Part shown: positions 54,098 through 63,044 of the stretch, piece by piece
Position numbering within the stretch: position 1 is the stretch's first letter
Layout: each line of letters opens with the position of its first letter
NCBI RefSeq assembly: GCF_050410795.1
Contig: NZ_CP191258.1
Location: forward strand, 4,216,001-4,280,000
Reading direction: 5' to 3'
From: Fontivita pretiosa
Lineage (GTDB): Bacteria > Planctomycetota > Phycisphaerae > Tepidisphaerales > Tepidisphaeraceae
Length of the DNA stretch: 64,000 bases
The notes under the pieces: model-generated
What the model was told of the DNA's origin: nothing
The model's database searches: none
What the model saw: only the letters and a program-made list of their open reading frames with translations
Translations under genes and position numbers: made by a program

Positions 54098-55204
54098 TTA
54101 TCTCCGGCCCGCCAGACCTGCCTGGAAGTGCACCACGTCGCCGTCCTGGATGACGTAGTCCTTACCTTCCAGTCGCAGCTTTCCGGCGGCGCGGATGGCC
54201 TGCTCGCTCTTGTACTGGACCAGGTCCTCCACCTGATAGACCTCAGCCCGGATGAAGCTTTTCTCCAGGTCGGAGTGGACGGCGCCGGCGGCCTGGGGGG
54301 CCTTGGCGCCGATGGGGATCGTCCAGGCGCGGATTTCCTCGGGGCCGGCGGTGAGGAAGCTGTGCAGCCCCAGCAGCTTGTACGCTGCCCGTGCCACCAC
54401 CGCCAGCGCCGGTTCACTCAGGCCCATGGCTTTGAGCATTTCCTCGCGATCGGATTCGGGCAGTTGCGCGATCTCGGCTTCAAGCTTGCCGCACACGGGC
54501 ACGAGCAGCCCACCTTCGGATTCGGCGCGTCTTCGCGCCGCCTGCACTTGCTCGCTGGTGCCCTGCACGTCGTCTTCGCCGACATTGGCGACGAAAAGCG
54601 TCTTCTTGGCGGTGAGCAGGCCCATGCTCTTGATGAGTTTGCTCTGCTCGGGGGTGAGTGAAAGCTCCCGCACCGGCCGGCCCTGATTCAGTCTTTCATA
54701 GGCCTGTTCGAGCAGTTCGGCGCGGGCGACGGCTTCCTTTTCTCCGCCGCGTGCGGCACGTCGGGCGCGGTCCAGGGAGTTGGAGACGGATTCCAGGTCC
54801 GCCAGGATCAATTCGGTTTCGACGGCATCGATGTCGCGGACCGGGTCGATCGAGCCTTCAGGATGTGGCACCTGATCGGACTGGAAGCAGCGTACAACGT
54901 GGATGATCGCATCCATGTCGCGAATGTGGGCCAGGAACTTGTTGCCCAGTCCCTGCCCGGTGGACGCGCCGCGGGCAAGTCCGGGCACATCGACGATCTG
55001 GAGGGTGGCCGGGACGATCTTTTTGGTCTGGATGTACTGGTTGAGGATGTGCAGTCGCCGATCGGGAATGCGCGCAACGCCGATATTGGGCTTGTCCGCG
55101 CGACTGGTAAAGGCGGCGGTGTGCGCGTGGCCGCTGGTCAGGGCGTTGAAGATGGTGGTTTTGCCTACCAGAGGCAGGCCGACAATTCCAACTTGCAGTG
55201 CCAT
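54098..55204 (-). CDS. ychF: YchF-type translation-associated GTPase/ATPase
   Basis: This 368-residue Obg-like protein binds ribosomes and hydrolyses ATP in preference to GTP in characterised relatives. The G1 motif is GLPLVGKTT at 9-17, where most YchF proteins have GLPNVGKST. Other landmarks are VDVPGLARGASTGQGLGNKF and the C-terminal TGS-like domain DYVIQDGDVVHFQAGL. It starts at the ATG at 55204, where the fold begins; an in-frame ATG at 55294 would add 30 residues. Confidence 0.95.
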   Translation of the reverse strand: MALQVGIVGLPLVGKTTIFNALTSGHAHTAAFTSRADKPNIGVARIPDRRLHILNQYIQTKKIVPATLQIVDVPGLARGASTGQGLGNKFLAHIRDMDAIIHVVRCFQSDQVPHPEGSIDPVRDIDAVETELILADLESVSNSLDRARRAARGGEKEAVARAELLEQAYERLNQGRPVRELSLTPEQSKLIKSMGLLTAKKTLFVANVGEDDVQGTSEQVQAARRRAESEGGLLVPVCGKLEAEIAQLPESDREEMLKAMGLSEPALAVVARAAYKLLGLHSFLTAGPEEIRAWTIPIGAKAPQAAGAVHSDLEKSFIRAEVYQVEDLVQYKSEQAIRAAGKLRLEGKDYVIQDGDVVHFQAGLAGRR

Positions 55205-55306
55205 GGGAGCCAGTATAGAGGCGGAAGGGGCATGGATGAAGGATGCGTGCACGGCGGGGCAGGACGCCGACCGCATGTGGCGCCGTTCACGCACATGACG
55301 CCGGAT

Positions 55307-56542
55307 TCATGGCGTGGCAGCTCGGATCAGGCGATCGCGCATGGATTGAAGCTGCTTGAGCCGCTCGGCAGTGGGAGGTTTTTTCGTTTTCATCATCTCG
55401 ACGAAGGCGTCGAACAGATAGGCCGCATCGTGCGGGCCGGGGCTGGCTTCGGGGTGATATTGTACGCTGAAGACGGGAAGTGTCGTGTGGCGGAAGCCCT
55501 CGACGGTGCCATCGTTGAGGTTGATGTGCGTCACCACGGCGCCGCTGGACTCCAGCGACTGCTGGTCGACGGCGAAGCCGTGGTTCTGGCTGGTGATCTC
55601 GACGCGCCCGGTGTCCAGGTTCTTCACCGGCTGATTGCCGCCGCGGTGGCCGAACTTCAGCTTGTAGGTCTTTGCCCCCAGCGCCCGGCCGAGCAGTTGA
55701 TGGCCAAGACAGATTCCGAATGTCGGGACTTTTCCCAGGGTGCCGAGCAGGGGCTTGACGGCGTAGTCGAGCGCGGCCGGGTCGCCGGGGCCGTTGCTGA
55801 CGAACAGCCCGTCGGGATTGTGCCTGAGGATCTCCTCGGCGGTGGTATCCGGGGGCAGCACCGTGACCTTCACGCCACGTTCGGCGAAGTGTCGCAGGAT
55901 GTTGTGCTTGGCGCCGCAGTCCAGGGCCACGACATGCAGCCCGTCGCCGCGGACCACTTCGCCCAGGTCCCAGGGGCCCTGATCTTCATCCCACTGGTAG
56001 CTGTGGGCGGGCTTGACGGCCTTGACCCAGTCGGCGCCGAGCATCTGTGCGGCGTGTCGTGCGCGATCGACCAGTTCGGCATCATCCATGATTTCGGTCG
56101 AGAGCACGCCGCGCATCGCGCCGCAGATGCGGATTCGCCGCACCAGCGCACGCGTGTCGATGCCTTCGATGCCGATGATGTTGTACTTGCGCAGGTATTC
56201 CTCCAGCGTCATGTCCGCCCGCCAGTTGGATGCGATCGGCGAAAGCTCCTTGACCACGAAGCCGGCGACATGAGGCTGGCGACTCTCCACGTCTTCACGA
56301 TTGATCCCGCAGTTGCCGATCAGCGGGTAGGTCATCGTCACGATCTGCCCTTTGTACGAGGGATCGGTCAGAATCTCCTGATAGCCGGTCATCGACGTGT
56401 TGAAGACCACTTCCCCTTCGGCAGTGCCCGATGCGCCGAACGCCCGGCCGGTGAAGACGGTGCCATCTTCAAGGGCGAGCTTGGCGGGGCGTTGCTGGCG
56501 AGGCACAAGCGTGTGTGGCGGGCGTTGCTGCGGTTCGTTCAT
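55307..56542 (-). CDS. carA: Carbamoyl-phosphate synthase small (glutaminase) subunit
   Basis: This 411-residue subunit hydrolyses glutamine to supply ammonia to CarB for arginine and pyrimidine synthesis. The N-terminal domain has GEVVFNTSMTGYQEILTDPS; the class I amidotransferase domain has FGICLGHQ (nucleophile Cys278) and the His/Glu of YHPEASPGPHD. The ATG at 56542 is preferred to one 13 codons upstream. carB is not adjacent, but argC and pyrF are in the same window. Confidence 0.96.
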   Translation of the reverse strand: MNEPQQRPPHTLVPRQQRPAKLALEDGTVFTGRAFGASGTAEGEVVFNTSMTGYQEILTDPSYKGQIVTMTYPLIGNCGINREDVESRQPHVAGFVVKELSPIASNWRADMTLEEYLRKYNIIGIEGIDTRALVRRIRICGAMRGVLSTEIMDDAELVDRARHAAQMLGADWVKAVKPAHSYQWDEDQGPWDLGEVVRGDGLHVVALDCGAKHNILRHFAERGVKVTVLPPDTTAEEILRHNPDGLFVSNGPGDPAALDYAVKPLLGTLGKVPTFGICLGHQLLGRALGAKTYKLKFGHRGGNQPVKNLDTGRVEITSQNHGFAVDQQSLESSGAVVTHINLNDGTVEGFRHTTLPVFSVQYHPEASPGPHDAAYLFDAFVEMMKTKKPPTAERLKQLQSMRDRLIRAATP

Positions 56543-56602
56543 CGCGGCGGGATTATAGTGGGCCGGGGTTGTGGATACCAACCCGCAGTCAGCGTGGCGA
56601 CG

Positions 56603-57646
56603 TCAGGGCACCAGCCATCGCAGCCACCGCGTCTGCTGGATGAGCCGGGCAAGAGCCAGCGAGAAGCCGACCGCCAGGGCAAAGTGCGTCAGGTCCAGCC
56701 ACGGCCCCGGGTGCAGGTGAACAAGCTGGCTGCCGGCGCGGAGCACGCCCAGAACCAGCGGATGCACCAGGTAGACGCCGAAGCCCAGCGTGGCGATCGG
56801 AGCGATGCTGCGCTGCCAGTTGCCGCGGGGAAGGCTTAGTGCCACGAGCATGCAGGCCACGCCCGCGATGTTCTTGCCGTAGATCGACAGCCCGTCGGTT
56901 ACCAGAAGCGCCAGACATGTCACGGTGATACCCGCGGCCAGCAGGGTCGTGCGCGGCGCGCCGTCGCGCAGTTGGCGAATCACATCGTCGCTCAATGCGA
57001 TGGCCAGACCCCACAGCACACTGGGCATCGCCCAGTACGCGCACCGCCAGAAGTTGACCGTGTCGGATTCCGGGGCGAATCGGGGAGGCGGCAGGACAAC
57101 AAGCAGCAGCCCGCCGACAGCGAATGCCAGCGCGATCGGCGCCGGGCGGTGCGGACGCGCCAGCGCAAATCTGAGCAGTGGGAACGCGACCAGGCACACG
57201 ATCAGGATGAAAGGCAGGAACCACAGATGGGTCTCCCCGCCGGCCAGAAGGTTCATCGCCGTCACCTGCACCGTTGGTTTGTGCGTGATCAGCGCGCGGC
57301 AGAGGTTGCGGAAGATCAGATAGACGATGCTCCAGACCAGAAACGGTACGTAAAGGCGTCGGGCGCGGCTCAGGGCGTAACGCCCCAGCGTGCGATCGGC
57401 GTCGCGCCGCAGACCCTGGGCCAGGAAGTAGACGGACGCAGCCGCGAAGAAACTGGTCCCGAACACGCCCAGCACCTGGAGCCACATGATCTGATCGGAG
57501 CGGGGCGAATGGGCCCAGACGATGGCAATCGAAGCCAGCAGGCGGACGGAGTCGAAGCCGAGATCGCGCGAGCGGAGATCGGCGCCGGAAGCTGTGTCGT
57601 ATCCGGGGGCGATCGTCGCGCGGCCATCGAGGCTCAGACTGCACAT
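56603..57646 (-). CDS. Acyltransferase 3 family membrane protein
   Basis: This 347-residue protein has about ten membrane spans. DSVRLLASIAIVWAHSP near residues 32-48 carries the conserved His of the acyltransferase 3 family, and THLWFLPFILIV carries the second family motif. Members O-acetylate or acylate sugars of surface polysaccharides and lipids. It might modify the polymer from the 207-8419 locus, but distance makes that speculative. The ATG at 57646 sits ahead of a short soluble leader. Confidence 0.88.
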   Translation of the reverse strand: MCSLSLDGRATIAPGYDTASGADLRSRDLGFDSVRLLASIAIVWAHSPRSDQIMWLQVLGVFGTSFFAAASVYFLAQGLRRDADRTLGRYALSRARRLYVPFLVWSIVYLIFRNLCRALITHKPTVQVTAMNLLAGGETHLWFLPFILIVCLVAFPLLRFALARPHRPAPIALAFAVGGLLLVVLPPPRFAPESDTVNFWRCAYWAMPSVLWGLAIALSDDVIRQLRDGAPRTTLLAAGITVTCLALLVTDGLSIYGKNIAGVACMLVALSLPRGNWQRSIAPIATLGFGVYLVHPLVLGVLRAGSQLVHLHPGPWLDLTHFALAVGFSLALARLIQQTRWLRWLVP

Positions 57647-57999
57647 GCCAATCCGTCGCCGGCTCCCGCGGCGGCGCCCGGGGCAAGGACGGTATTGGAA
57701 TCATCGGCACCAACAAACCGGTTTGATGACCGATAACTCGCCATGCAGCCTGAAAAAAATTGCTTGAGGCACTGTGTCACCGTCGGCAGCGTGAAGGTCT
57801 GCCCGGCCAGCAGGTCCTTGAGCTTGGCCGCACGTGACGCGGCCATCGCGAGGGTCTTGGCCTCGGCGATCAGCGTGTTCCGGGGCGTGAGACGGACCGA
57901 GCCAAGGATTTATCGCCCGCCCGGCAGCCGCAGCGGGCGCCAGGGATTTCGCCGAAGTTGCAGGGCGCATTCGCCGCAGTCACAGTTGCTGCGCCTGTT
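57647..57999. other. Stretch without a recognised gene
   Basis: A minus-strand frame from about 57907 to 57634 is open, with a stretch reading NTLIAEAKTLAMAASRAAKL and a possible ATG at 57846, but it lacks a ribosome binding site, runs into the acyltransferase start and resembles no known family. A chance frame or gene remnant is more likely than an active gene. No repeat or terminator was seen. Confidence 0.4.
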
Positions 58000-58986
58000 T
58001 CAAGGCCACAGTGGCGCGCCTTCAAGGCCGGCGGTTTCGGGCTGGCCGGTCATCAGGTTGGCGTTCTGCACGGCCTGACCGGCGGCGCCTTTGCCCAGGT
58101 TGTCGATCGCGCCAAGCGCAATCACGAGATTTCGCTGCGGGTCGGCGGCGTATGACACGAACGCCAGATTCGAGCCACTGGCCCACTTGGAGTGCGGCGG
58201 CTTGTCCGTGACGCGCACGAACGGACGGTCGGCGTAGAAGCGTCGGGCAGCGGCGAGGCATTGCTCGGTCGTGGCCGGGTTTGTGCTGCGGGCGTAGCAG
58301 GTGGCCAGGATGCCGCGGGTCATGGGGATCAGGTGTGGCGTGAAGGTGATCGCCGCCGCCACGCCGCCCGCCAGCCGCGAGATCGCCTGGTTCATCTCCG
58401 GCAGATGAGCGTGCTTGAGCAGCCCGTAAGCGCACACGTCCTCATTGACCTCGGCAAAGCCGAAAGTGGATCCGCCACCGCGACCGGCGCCGCTGACGCC
58501 GCTCTTGGCGTCGATGATGATGGTGGCGGGGTCGATCAGCTTTTCGGCCAGCAGCGGCGCCAGCGCCACCAGCGACGCCGCGGGATAGCAGCCCGGGTTG
58601 GCCACGCGCGTGGCGTTGCGGATCTGCCCGGGCCAGACGTCGGCCAGCCCGTAGGTCCAGCCTTCGACGAAGCGGTGATCGCCGCCGATGTCCACGATGC
58701 GCATTCCGCTACGGTGGTTGGCCGCGCGGCCGAGAGCCTGGCGCGATTCTCCGGAGGGCAGCGACACGAACAGCAGGTCCAGTTCCGGCAGCTCATCCGG
58801 ATTCCACTTCTGGATGACCAGATCGCCGAGTTTTCCGATGCCGGGAAACCGTTCGACAAGCCTGACGCCGGCAGAGCTTTCGCCCGCGACGTAGACGACC
58901 TGAAACGCCGGGTGCGTGACGCAGAGCCGAAGCACTTCCCCACCGCCATAGCCGCTCACACCGACAATGCCCACACGGATGCTCAT
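58000..58986 (-). CDS. argC: N-acetyl-gamma-glutamyl-phosphate reductase
   Basis: This 328-residue NADPH enzyme carries out the third step of arginine synthesis. It has VGIVGVSGYGGGEVLRL (5-21), FVSLPSGES and the catalytic ANPGCYPAAS (Cys133), with HAHLPEMNQAI near the substrate site. Length fits the type 1 family. It is the last of four minus-strand genes starting at def; no other arginine gene is next to it. Confidence 0.96.
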   Translation of the reverse strand: MSIRVGIVGVSGYGGGEVLRLCVTHPAFQVVYVAGESSAGVRLVERFPGIGKLGDLVIQKWNPDELPELDLLFVSLPSGESRQALGRAANHRSGMRIVDIGGDHRFVEGWTYGLADVWPGQIRNATRVANPGCYPAASLVALAPLLAEKLIDPATIIIDAKSGVSGAGRGGGSTFGFAEVNEDVCAYGLLKHAHLPEMNQAISRLAGGVAAAITFTPHLIPMTRGILATCYARSTNPATTEQCLAAARRFYADRPFVRVTDKPPHSKWASGSNLAFVSYAADPQRNLVIALGAIDNLGKGAAGQAVQNANLMTGQPETAGLEGAPLWP

Positions 58987-59017
58987 GGCCTAAGAGTCCC
59001 CGCGCGGGCGGCAGATT

Positions 59018-59191
59018 TCAAGTGCGGCGCGTGTTGGGCTGGTGCCGGGCGGCAAGGGCTTCGGCGCGGAGTCGGGCGGCCTCCAACCTTCGCCGCTCCA
59101 GTTCGGCCAGACGCTGTTGTCGTTCGGCGGCGACGATGCACAGTATCGTCCAGGCGCCGAAGATGCCGCCGATGAGGCTGATCCAGAGCAT
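59018..59191 (-). CDS. 57-residue single-span membrane protein with coiled coil
   Basis: This short frame begins MLWISLIGGIFGAWTILCIV, one membrane span, followed by a charged helix (AERQQRLAELERRRLEAARL) and ends RHQPNTRRT. The layout is typical of small bitopic membrane proteins. It fits neatly between fmt (38 bases) and argC (31 bases) on the same strand. No strong ribosome binding site was seen. Function unknown. Confidence 0.6.
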   Translation of the reverse strand: MLWISLIGGIFGAWTILCIVAAERQQRLAELERRRLEAARLRAEALAARHQPNTRRT

Positions 59192-59229
59192 GGCTTAGAA
59201 GATGCATCGGCAGACCGCGCCCGGCGGCT

Positions 59230-60165
59230 TCACGATTCCAGCCGCATGCCCGCGTGCCAGGGATGCCCGTTACGGAAGGCCGACAGGGGCATCGGGCGTT
59301 TGCCTTCGGGTTGAACTTCGAGGATCTCGACGGCGCCACTTCCCGCGGCCACGGCGCCGCCCGGGAGGATCACGCCGGGCTGTCCGCTTCCTTCGACCGG
59401 ACGGGCGCGCACGAGCGTGAGCCGGGCAATCTCGCGCCGCTCGGGAGATTCGTCCTCCAGTCGCACATGACAGCCGGGCCAGGGATACATGCCACGTATC
59501 TGTCGGGCGATCTGCTCGGCGGGGTGGGTCCAGTCGATCCGGGCCGAGGCGCGGCTGAGCTTGGGCGCGCGCGAAGCCTGCGATTCGTCCTGGGGGATCT
59601 CGCGGATCTGACCGGCTGCGATCTTGTCGATGGTGTCCAACACAAGCTGTGCGCCGTCGGCGGCCAGACGGTCGTGCAATTCGCCGGCGGTCTCCAGCTC
59701 GCCGATCGGGAGCTGCGACTGGGCCAGGATTGGCCCGGCGTCCATACGCTGGACCAGCCGGATGACGGAGTTGCCGGTGACTTTTTCGCCAGCGAGGATG
59801 GCGGCATTGACCGGCGCGGCGCCGCGGAACTTGGGCAGCAGCGAGCCATGAAGGTTGATGGCCCCGAGTCGGGGATGTTCCACCAGATGCGGCGCGATTT
59901 TCTGTCCGAATGCGATGACAATGAGCAGATCGGCCGGAGGCAGCGACTCGCGGTTGATGTCTTCCGTCCGCAGCAGCGGCAGATTCCGCTCGATCGCCAG
60001 CCGCGACACTGGCGTGGGCGTCAATCGCCGGCCACGCCCGGCGGGACGATCCGGCTGGCTGACCACCAGCACGATCCGGTGTCGGCCGCTGTCCAGAAGC
60101 GCCCGGAGCGTGGGGACGGCGAATTCCCCGCTGCCGGCGAAGATGAGCTTCAGTGGGTCAGCCAT
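59230..60165 (-). CDS. fmt: Methionyl-tRNA formyltransferase
   Basis: This 311-residue enzyme formylates initiator Met-tRNA. The formyl-donor site is INLHGSLLPKFRGAAP with Asn104, His106 and the SLLPxxRGA loop; RMDAGPIL gives Asp142. The C-terminal OB-like domain has RQIRGMYPWPGCHV. The ATG at 60165 begins the fold (MADPLKLIFAGSGEF); an in-frame ATG at 60189 would add eight residues. def lies 39 bases upstream in the same operon, the usual pairing. Confidence 0.95.
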   Translation of the reverse strand: MADPLKLIFAGSGEFAVPTLRALLDSGRHRIVLVVSQPDRPAGRGRRLTPTPVSRLAIERNLPLLRTEDINRESLPPADLLIVIAFGQKIAPHLVEHPRLGAINLHGSLLPKFRGAAPVNAAILAGEKVTGNSVIRLVQRMDAGPILAQSQLPIGELETAGELHDRLAADGAQLVLDTIDKIAAGQIREIPQDESQASRAPKLSRASARIDWTHPAEQIARQIRGMYPWPGCHVRLEDESPERREIARLTLVRARPVEGSGQPGVILPGGAVAAGSGAVEILEVQPEGKRPMPLSAFRNGHPWHAGMRLES

Positions 60166-60204
60166 AGGGGGCAGAATGCTTGCGGCCATCGGGCGCCCAG
60201 ACGC

Positions 60205-60753
60205 TCAGCGCTGAGGCAGCTTCTTCCTGGCCTGGGGGTGCTGGCGTTCCCAGGCCTGTTCCAACTCGCGCAGGACACGTCGATGTTTGAGCTTATCGCC
60301 CAGTCCCATGCGGTCGATGATCAGGATTCCGTTGAGGTGGTCGGTCTCGTGCTGCCAGATACGGGCGATATAGCCACTCTGAGTTTCGTGGAATGTGTTG
60401 CCCTCCAGATCCTGAGCCTGCATCAGGATGGTGCGGATTCGTGTGATCTGAGCGTTGACGTTGGGCAGGCTCAGGCAGCCTTCCTCGGCGGTCTCCTGGG
60501 CGGCATCAACGTCGCTCAGGACGGGGTTGACGTAGACCTTGGCATCGTCAGGCTTGCCAGTGGGGTTCATGACGAACAGCCGGATGTTTTGCCCGACTTG
60601 CGGGGCAGCCAGCCCCACCCCGCGAGCCTCGGCCATCAGCTCAAACATGCGGGCGGCCAGTTGCTTCAGCGCCGGAGTAAACTCGGTGACGGGCTGGCTG
60701 ACCTTTTTCAGTCGTGGGTCAGGATAGTTGATGATTCTCAAGTGTTCGAACAT
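60205..60753 (-). CDS. def: Peptide deformylase
   Basis: This 182-residue metalloenzyme removes the N-formyl group from new proteins. Motif 1 is GVGLAAPQVG (45-54), motif 2 EGCLSLP with metal ligand Cys93, motif 3 QHETDHLNG with His135, Glu136 and His139. It heads the def-fmt-small membrane protein-argC run and is divergent from the TPR gene at 60984. Confidence 0.96.
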   Translation of the reverse strand: MFEHLRIINYPDPRLKKVSQPVTEFTPALKQLAARMFELMAEARGVGLAAPQVGQNIRLFVMNPTGKPDDAKVYVNPVLSDVDAAQETAEEGCLSLPNVNAQITRIRTILMQAQDLEGNTFHETQSGYIARIWQHETDHLNGILIIDRMGLGDKLKHRRVLRELEQAWERQHPQARKKLPQR

Positions 60754-60870
60754 CAGTTAAGCAAGATACAGGCGACGGGCCGGTGCTCGCCGCCTAAAAT
60801 CGCCCGTGACGCGCATGCAGCGTGTGCCGGTAATATGGGCCAATCGCCCAGTAGACAGTAGACCATCTTG

Positions 60871-60899
60871 TTGACAGGTTCAACGGCTTGCGTTTACAG
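60871..60899 (+). promoter_or_regulatory. Candidate sigma-70-type promoter for the TPR gene
   Basis: ttgaca at 60871-60876, a 17-bp spacer and ttacag at 60894-60899 form a -35/-10 pair with a perfect -35 and weak -10. It lies about 85 bases before the ATG at 60984 in a divergent intergenic region. Confidence 0.4.
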
Positions 60900-60983
60900 T
60901 GCCTTGCCCTTAAACCACTTGCTGCGCAACGTGCGCCTGCAACTCCCGCTGCAAGCGCAAGTCTTGCGGCCCATGGATAGGAA

Positions 60984-62429
60984 ATGACGAAAGTGGCAGA
61001 TACCCCTCAGGGTTACACCAATATCCCCGAAGAGGAACGTCGCAAGGCCAAGGCGTTCTTCGACCGCGGCGCTACGGTCGCGGCCACGGGGAACTACGAT
61101 TACGCCATCGCCATGTACCTGGATGGCCTGGCGATCGACCCGGATGCCATCGAGGCCCACCAGGCGCTGCGCGAGATCTCGTTGAAGCGCAAGGCCAGTG
61201 GCGGCAAGCCTCTGGGAATGTTCGAGCGGATGAAGCTGCTGCGGCCGACCAAGGACGACAAGCAGAACATGCTCAACGCCGAGAGGCTGCTGGCCTACGA
61301 CCCTGGCAATACCGACTACATGCTGGCGATCGCACAAAACGCCCAGCGGGCGGGGTTCTGGGACACGGTGATGTGGATCGGGCCGATCCTTCAGAAAGCC
61401 AACGCCGACAGCCCCAAGCCGGATTTCAACAAGTTCGTCGCGCTCAAGGACGTATACAAGGCGATCGGGCAGTGGAAGCTGGCGGCCGATGCCTGCCAGT
61501 ACGCGGCGATGCTGCGTCCGGACGATATGGACCTGGCGCGGGAGCTGAAGGACCTGGGCGCTCAGCAGACCATGACCGAGGGGATGTACGGCGTGGCCAA
61601 GAGCTTCCGCGAGAGCATCAAGGACATGGATGCGCAGCGGCGGCTGCTCGAGCAGGACATGGACGTGCGCAGCGACGACGTGATCAGCCGGCAAATCGCC
61701 GAGGCCGAGGCCGAGTGGAAGGCCCAGCCCGAAGAGCCCGGCAAGATCATGAAGTATGTCGATGCGCTGGTCAGAAGCGAAAAGCCGGAAAACGAAAACC
61801 GGGCGATGGACATTCTCCAGTCGGCCTACGAGCGGACGCGTCAGTTCCGCTTCCGGCTGGCGATGGGCAAGATCAAGCTGCATCAGCTCAATCGCCAGGA
61901 CCGTCAGTTGCGAGAGAAGATCGCCAAGGACCGCCAGAATCAGGCCCTGATCGAGGAGTACAAACAGTTCGCCCGGGACAAGACCGAGGAAGAGCTGAAG
62001 GAGTACACGCTCTGGGCCGAGGCGTATCCAACCGATCTGACTTACAAGTACGAAATGGCCCGCCGGCTGTTTCTGCTGGAGCGATACAGCGAGGCGATTC
62101 CGGTGTTCCAGACGGCGCGACAGGATCCCAAGATCCGCACCGACGCGACGATCTACCTCGGGCGGTCGTTCCTGGAGGCCGGATTCATCGACGAAGCGGT
62201 GGATACGCTGCGCGGCCTGATCGAGGACTACCAGATCAAGGGGGACCTGCGCTCCAAGGAGATGTATTACTGGTATGCCCGCGCGCTGGAGCAGGCCAAT
62301 GAAGTGGCTGCGGCGCTCAAGGCGTACAGCCAGGTCGCGCAGTGGGATTTCAACTACAAGGATGTTCAGTCGCGGATCAAGAAGCTGCGCAGCGGCCCGT
62401 CCACGCAGCCGCAACCGCAGTCGCAGTGA
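60984..62429 (+). CDS. TPR-repeat protein of unknown function
   Basis: This 481-residue, soluble, helix-rich protein has TPR-like repeats through most of its length, clearest at the N-terminus (GATVAATGNYDYAIAMYLDG with DPDAIEAHQAL) and C-terminus (RSFLEAGFIDEAVDTLRGLI). The middle (about 225-340) is highly charged and probably coiled coil. It has no signal peptide. aggaa just before the ATG at 60984 serves as ribosome binding site. It precedes rpsT on the same strand. Relatives appear to be conserved in planctomycetes without known role. Confidence 0.78.
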   Translation: MTKVADTPQGYTNIPEEERRKAKAFFDRGATVAATGNYDYAIAMYLDGLAIDPDAIEAHQALREISLKRKASGGKPLGMFERMKLLRPTKDDKQNMLNAERLLAYDPGNTDYMLAIAQNAQRAGFWDTVMWIGPILQKANADSPKPDFNKFVALKDVYKAIGQWKLAADACQYAAMLRPDDMDLARELKDLGAQQTMTEGMYGVAKSFRESIKDMDAQRRLLEQDMDVRSDDVISRQIAEAEAEWKAQPEEPGKIMKYVDALVRSEKPENENRAMDILQSAYERTRQFRFRLAMGKIKLHQLNRQDRQLREKIAKDRQNQALIEEYKQFARDKTEEELKEYTLWAEAYPTDLTYKYEMARRLFLLERYSEAIPVFQTARQDPKIRTDATIYLGRSFLEAGFIDEAVDTLRGLIEDYQIKGDLRSKEMYYWYARALEQANEVAAALKAYSQVAQWDFNYKDVQSRIKKLRSGPSTQPQPQSQ

Positions 62430-62512
62430 CATCCGGGCTGGACATTTGCCCGTGCATCCCTAGGATATCTGCCCCTGAAAACCGAGTTGAACCGACTGAG
62501 GAGACGACGAAC

Positions 62513-62836
62513 GTGGCCCATTCACTGTCCGCCAAGAAACGCATCCGGCAGAGCATCAAGCGTCGCGCCCGCAATCGCGCCCGCAAAGAGTTGATCAAGC
62601 GTCAGATCAAGGCCTTTACCGCCGCACTGAGCAGCGGGGACCTGAACAAGGCCGAACAGGAACTGCGGAATGTAGCGCGTCGGCTGGACAAGGTGGCGGC
62701 CAAGCACACGATCCATAAGAACGCCGCGGCCCGGAAGCGCAGCCGGCTGGCGCGACGGCTCAACGCCGCCCGCGCCGCCAAGGCCGCCGCCGCTCAGGGT
62801 GCCCCCGGCGCAGGTACTTCGGCCGCGACGACGTAA
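62513..62836 (+). CDS. rpsT: 30S ribosomal protein S20
   Basis: This 107-residue basic protein binds 16S rRNA. AHSLSAKKRIRQSIKRRARN and KHTIHKNAAARKRSRLARRL are diagnostic of S20. The start is a GTG at 62513, set by gaggag at about 62499-62504; an in-frame ATG at 62342 lies inside the TPR gene. A C-terminal Ala/Gly-rich tail of about 20 residues exceeds the usual length. Confidence 0.95.
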   Translation: MAHSLSAKKRIRQSIKRRARNRARKELIKRQIKAFTAALSSGDLNKAEQELRNVARRLDKVAAKHTIHKNAAARKRSRLARRLNAARAAKAAAAQGAPGAGTSAATT

Positions 62837-62879
62837 AGCGCGCCCCGCCTGCTCGTCGTGGCCGGTCTCGTCGTAGTCG

Positions 62880-63003
62880 AATGACCAATGACCAAGCCCC
62901 AATGACCATTGAATGATTCCCGACCAATGACCAACGGGCGACTGCGCATTGGTCACTGGAGCCTGGGCATCGATGGGTCATTCGGAATTGGTCATTGGTC
63001 ATT
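62880..63003. repeat. Palindromic intergenic repeat of the aatgacc type
   Basis: A perfect 16-bp inverted repeat, aatgaccaatgaccaa (62880-62895) with ttggtcattggtcatt (62988-63003), frames further partial copies: aatgacca at 62901-62908, gaccaatgacca at 62922-62933, attggtcac at 62948-62956 and gggtcattc. The right arm is followed by a T-rich attttt. It lies between rpsT and glyS and could form a long stem in RNA or a cruciform in DNA. Confidence 0.88.
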
Positions 63004-63044
63004 TTTGCTGCGCCCGTCCGCAACCGGGCGCGATGGAAACAGCT

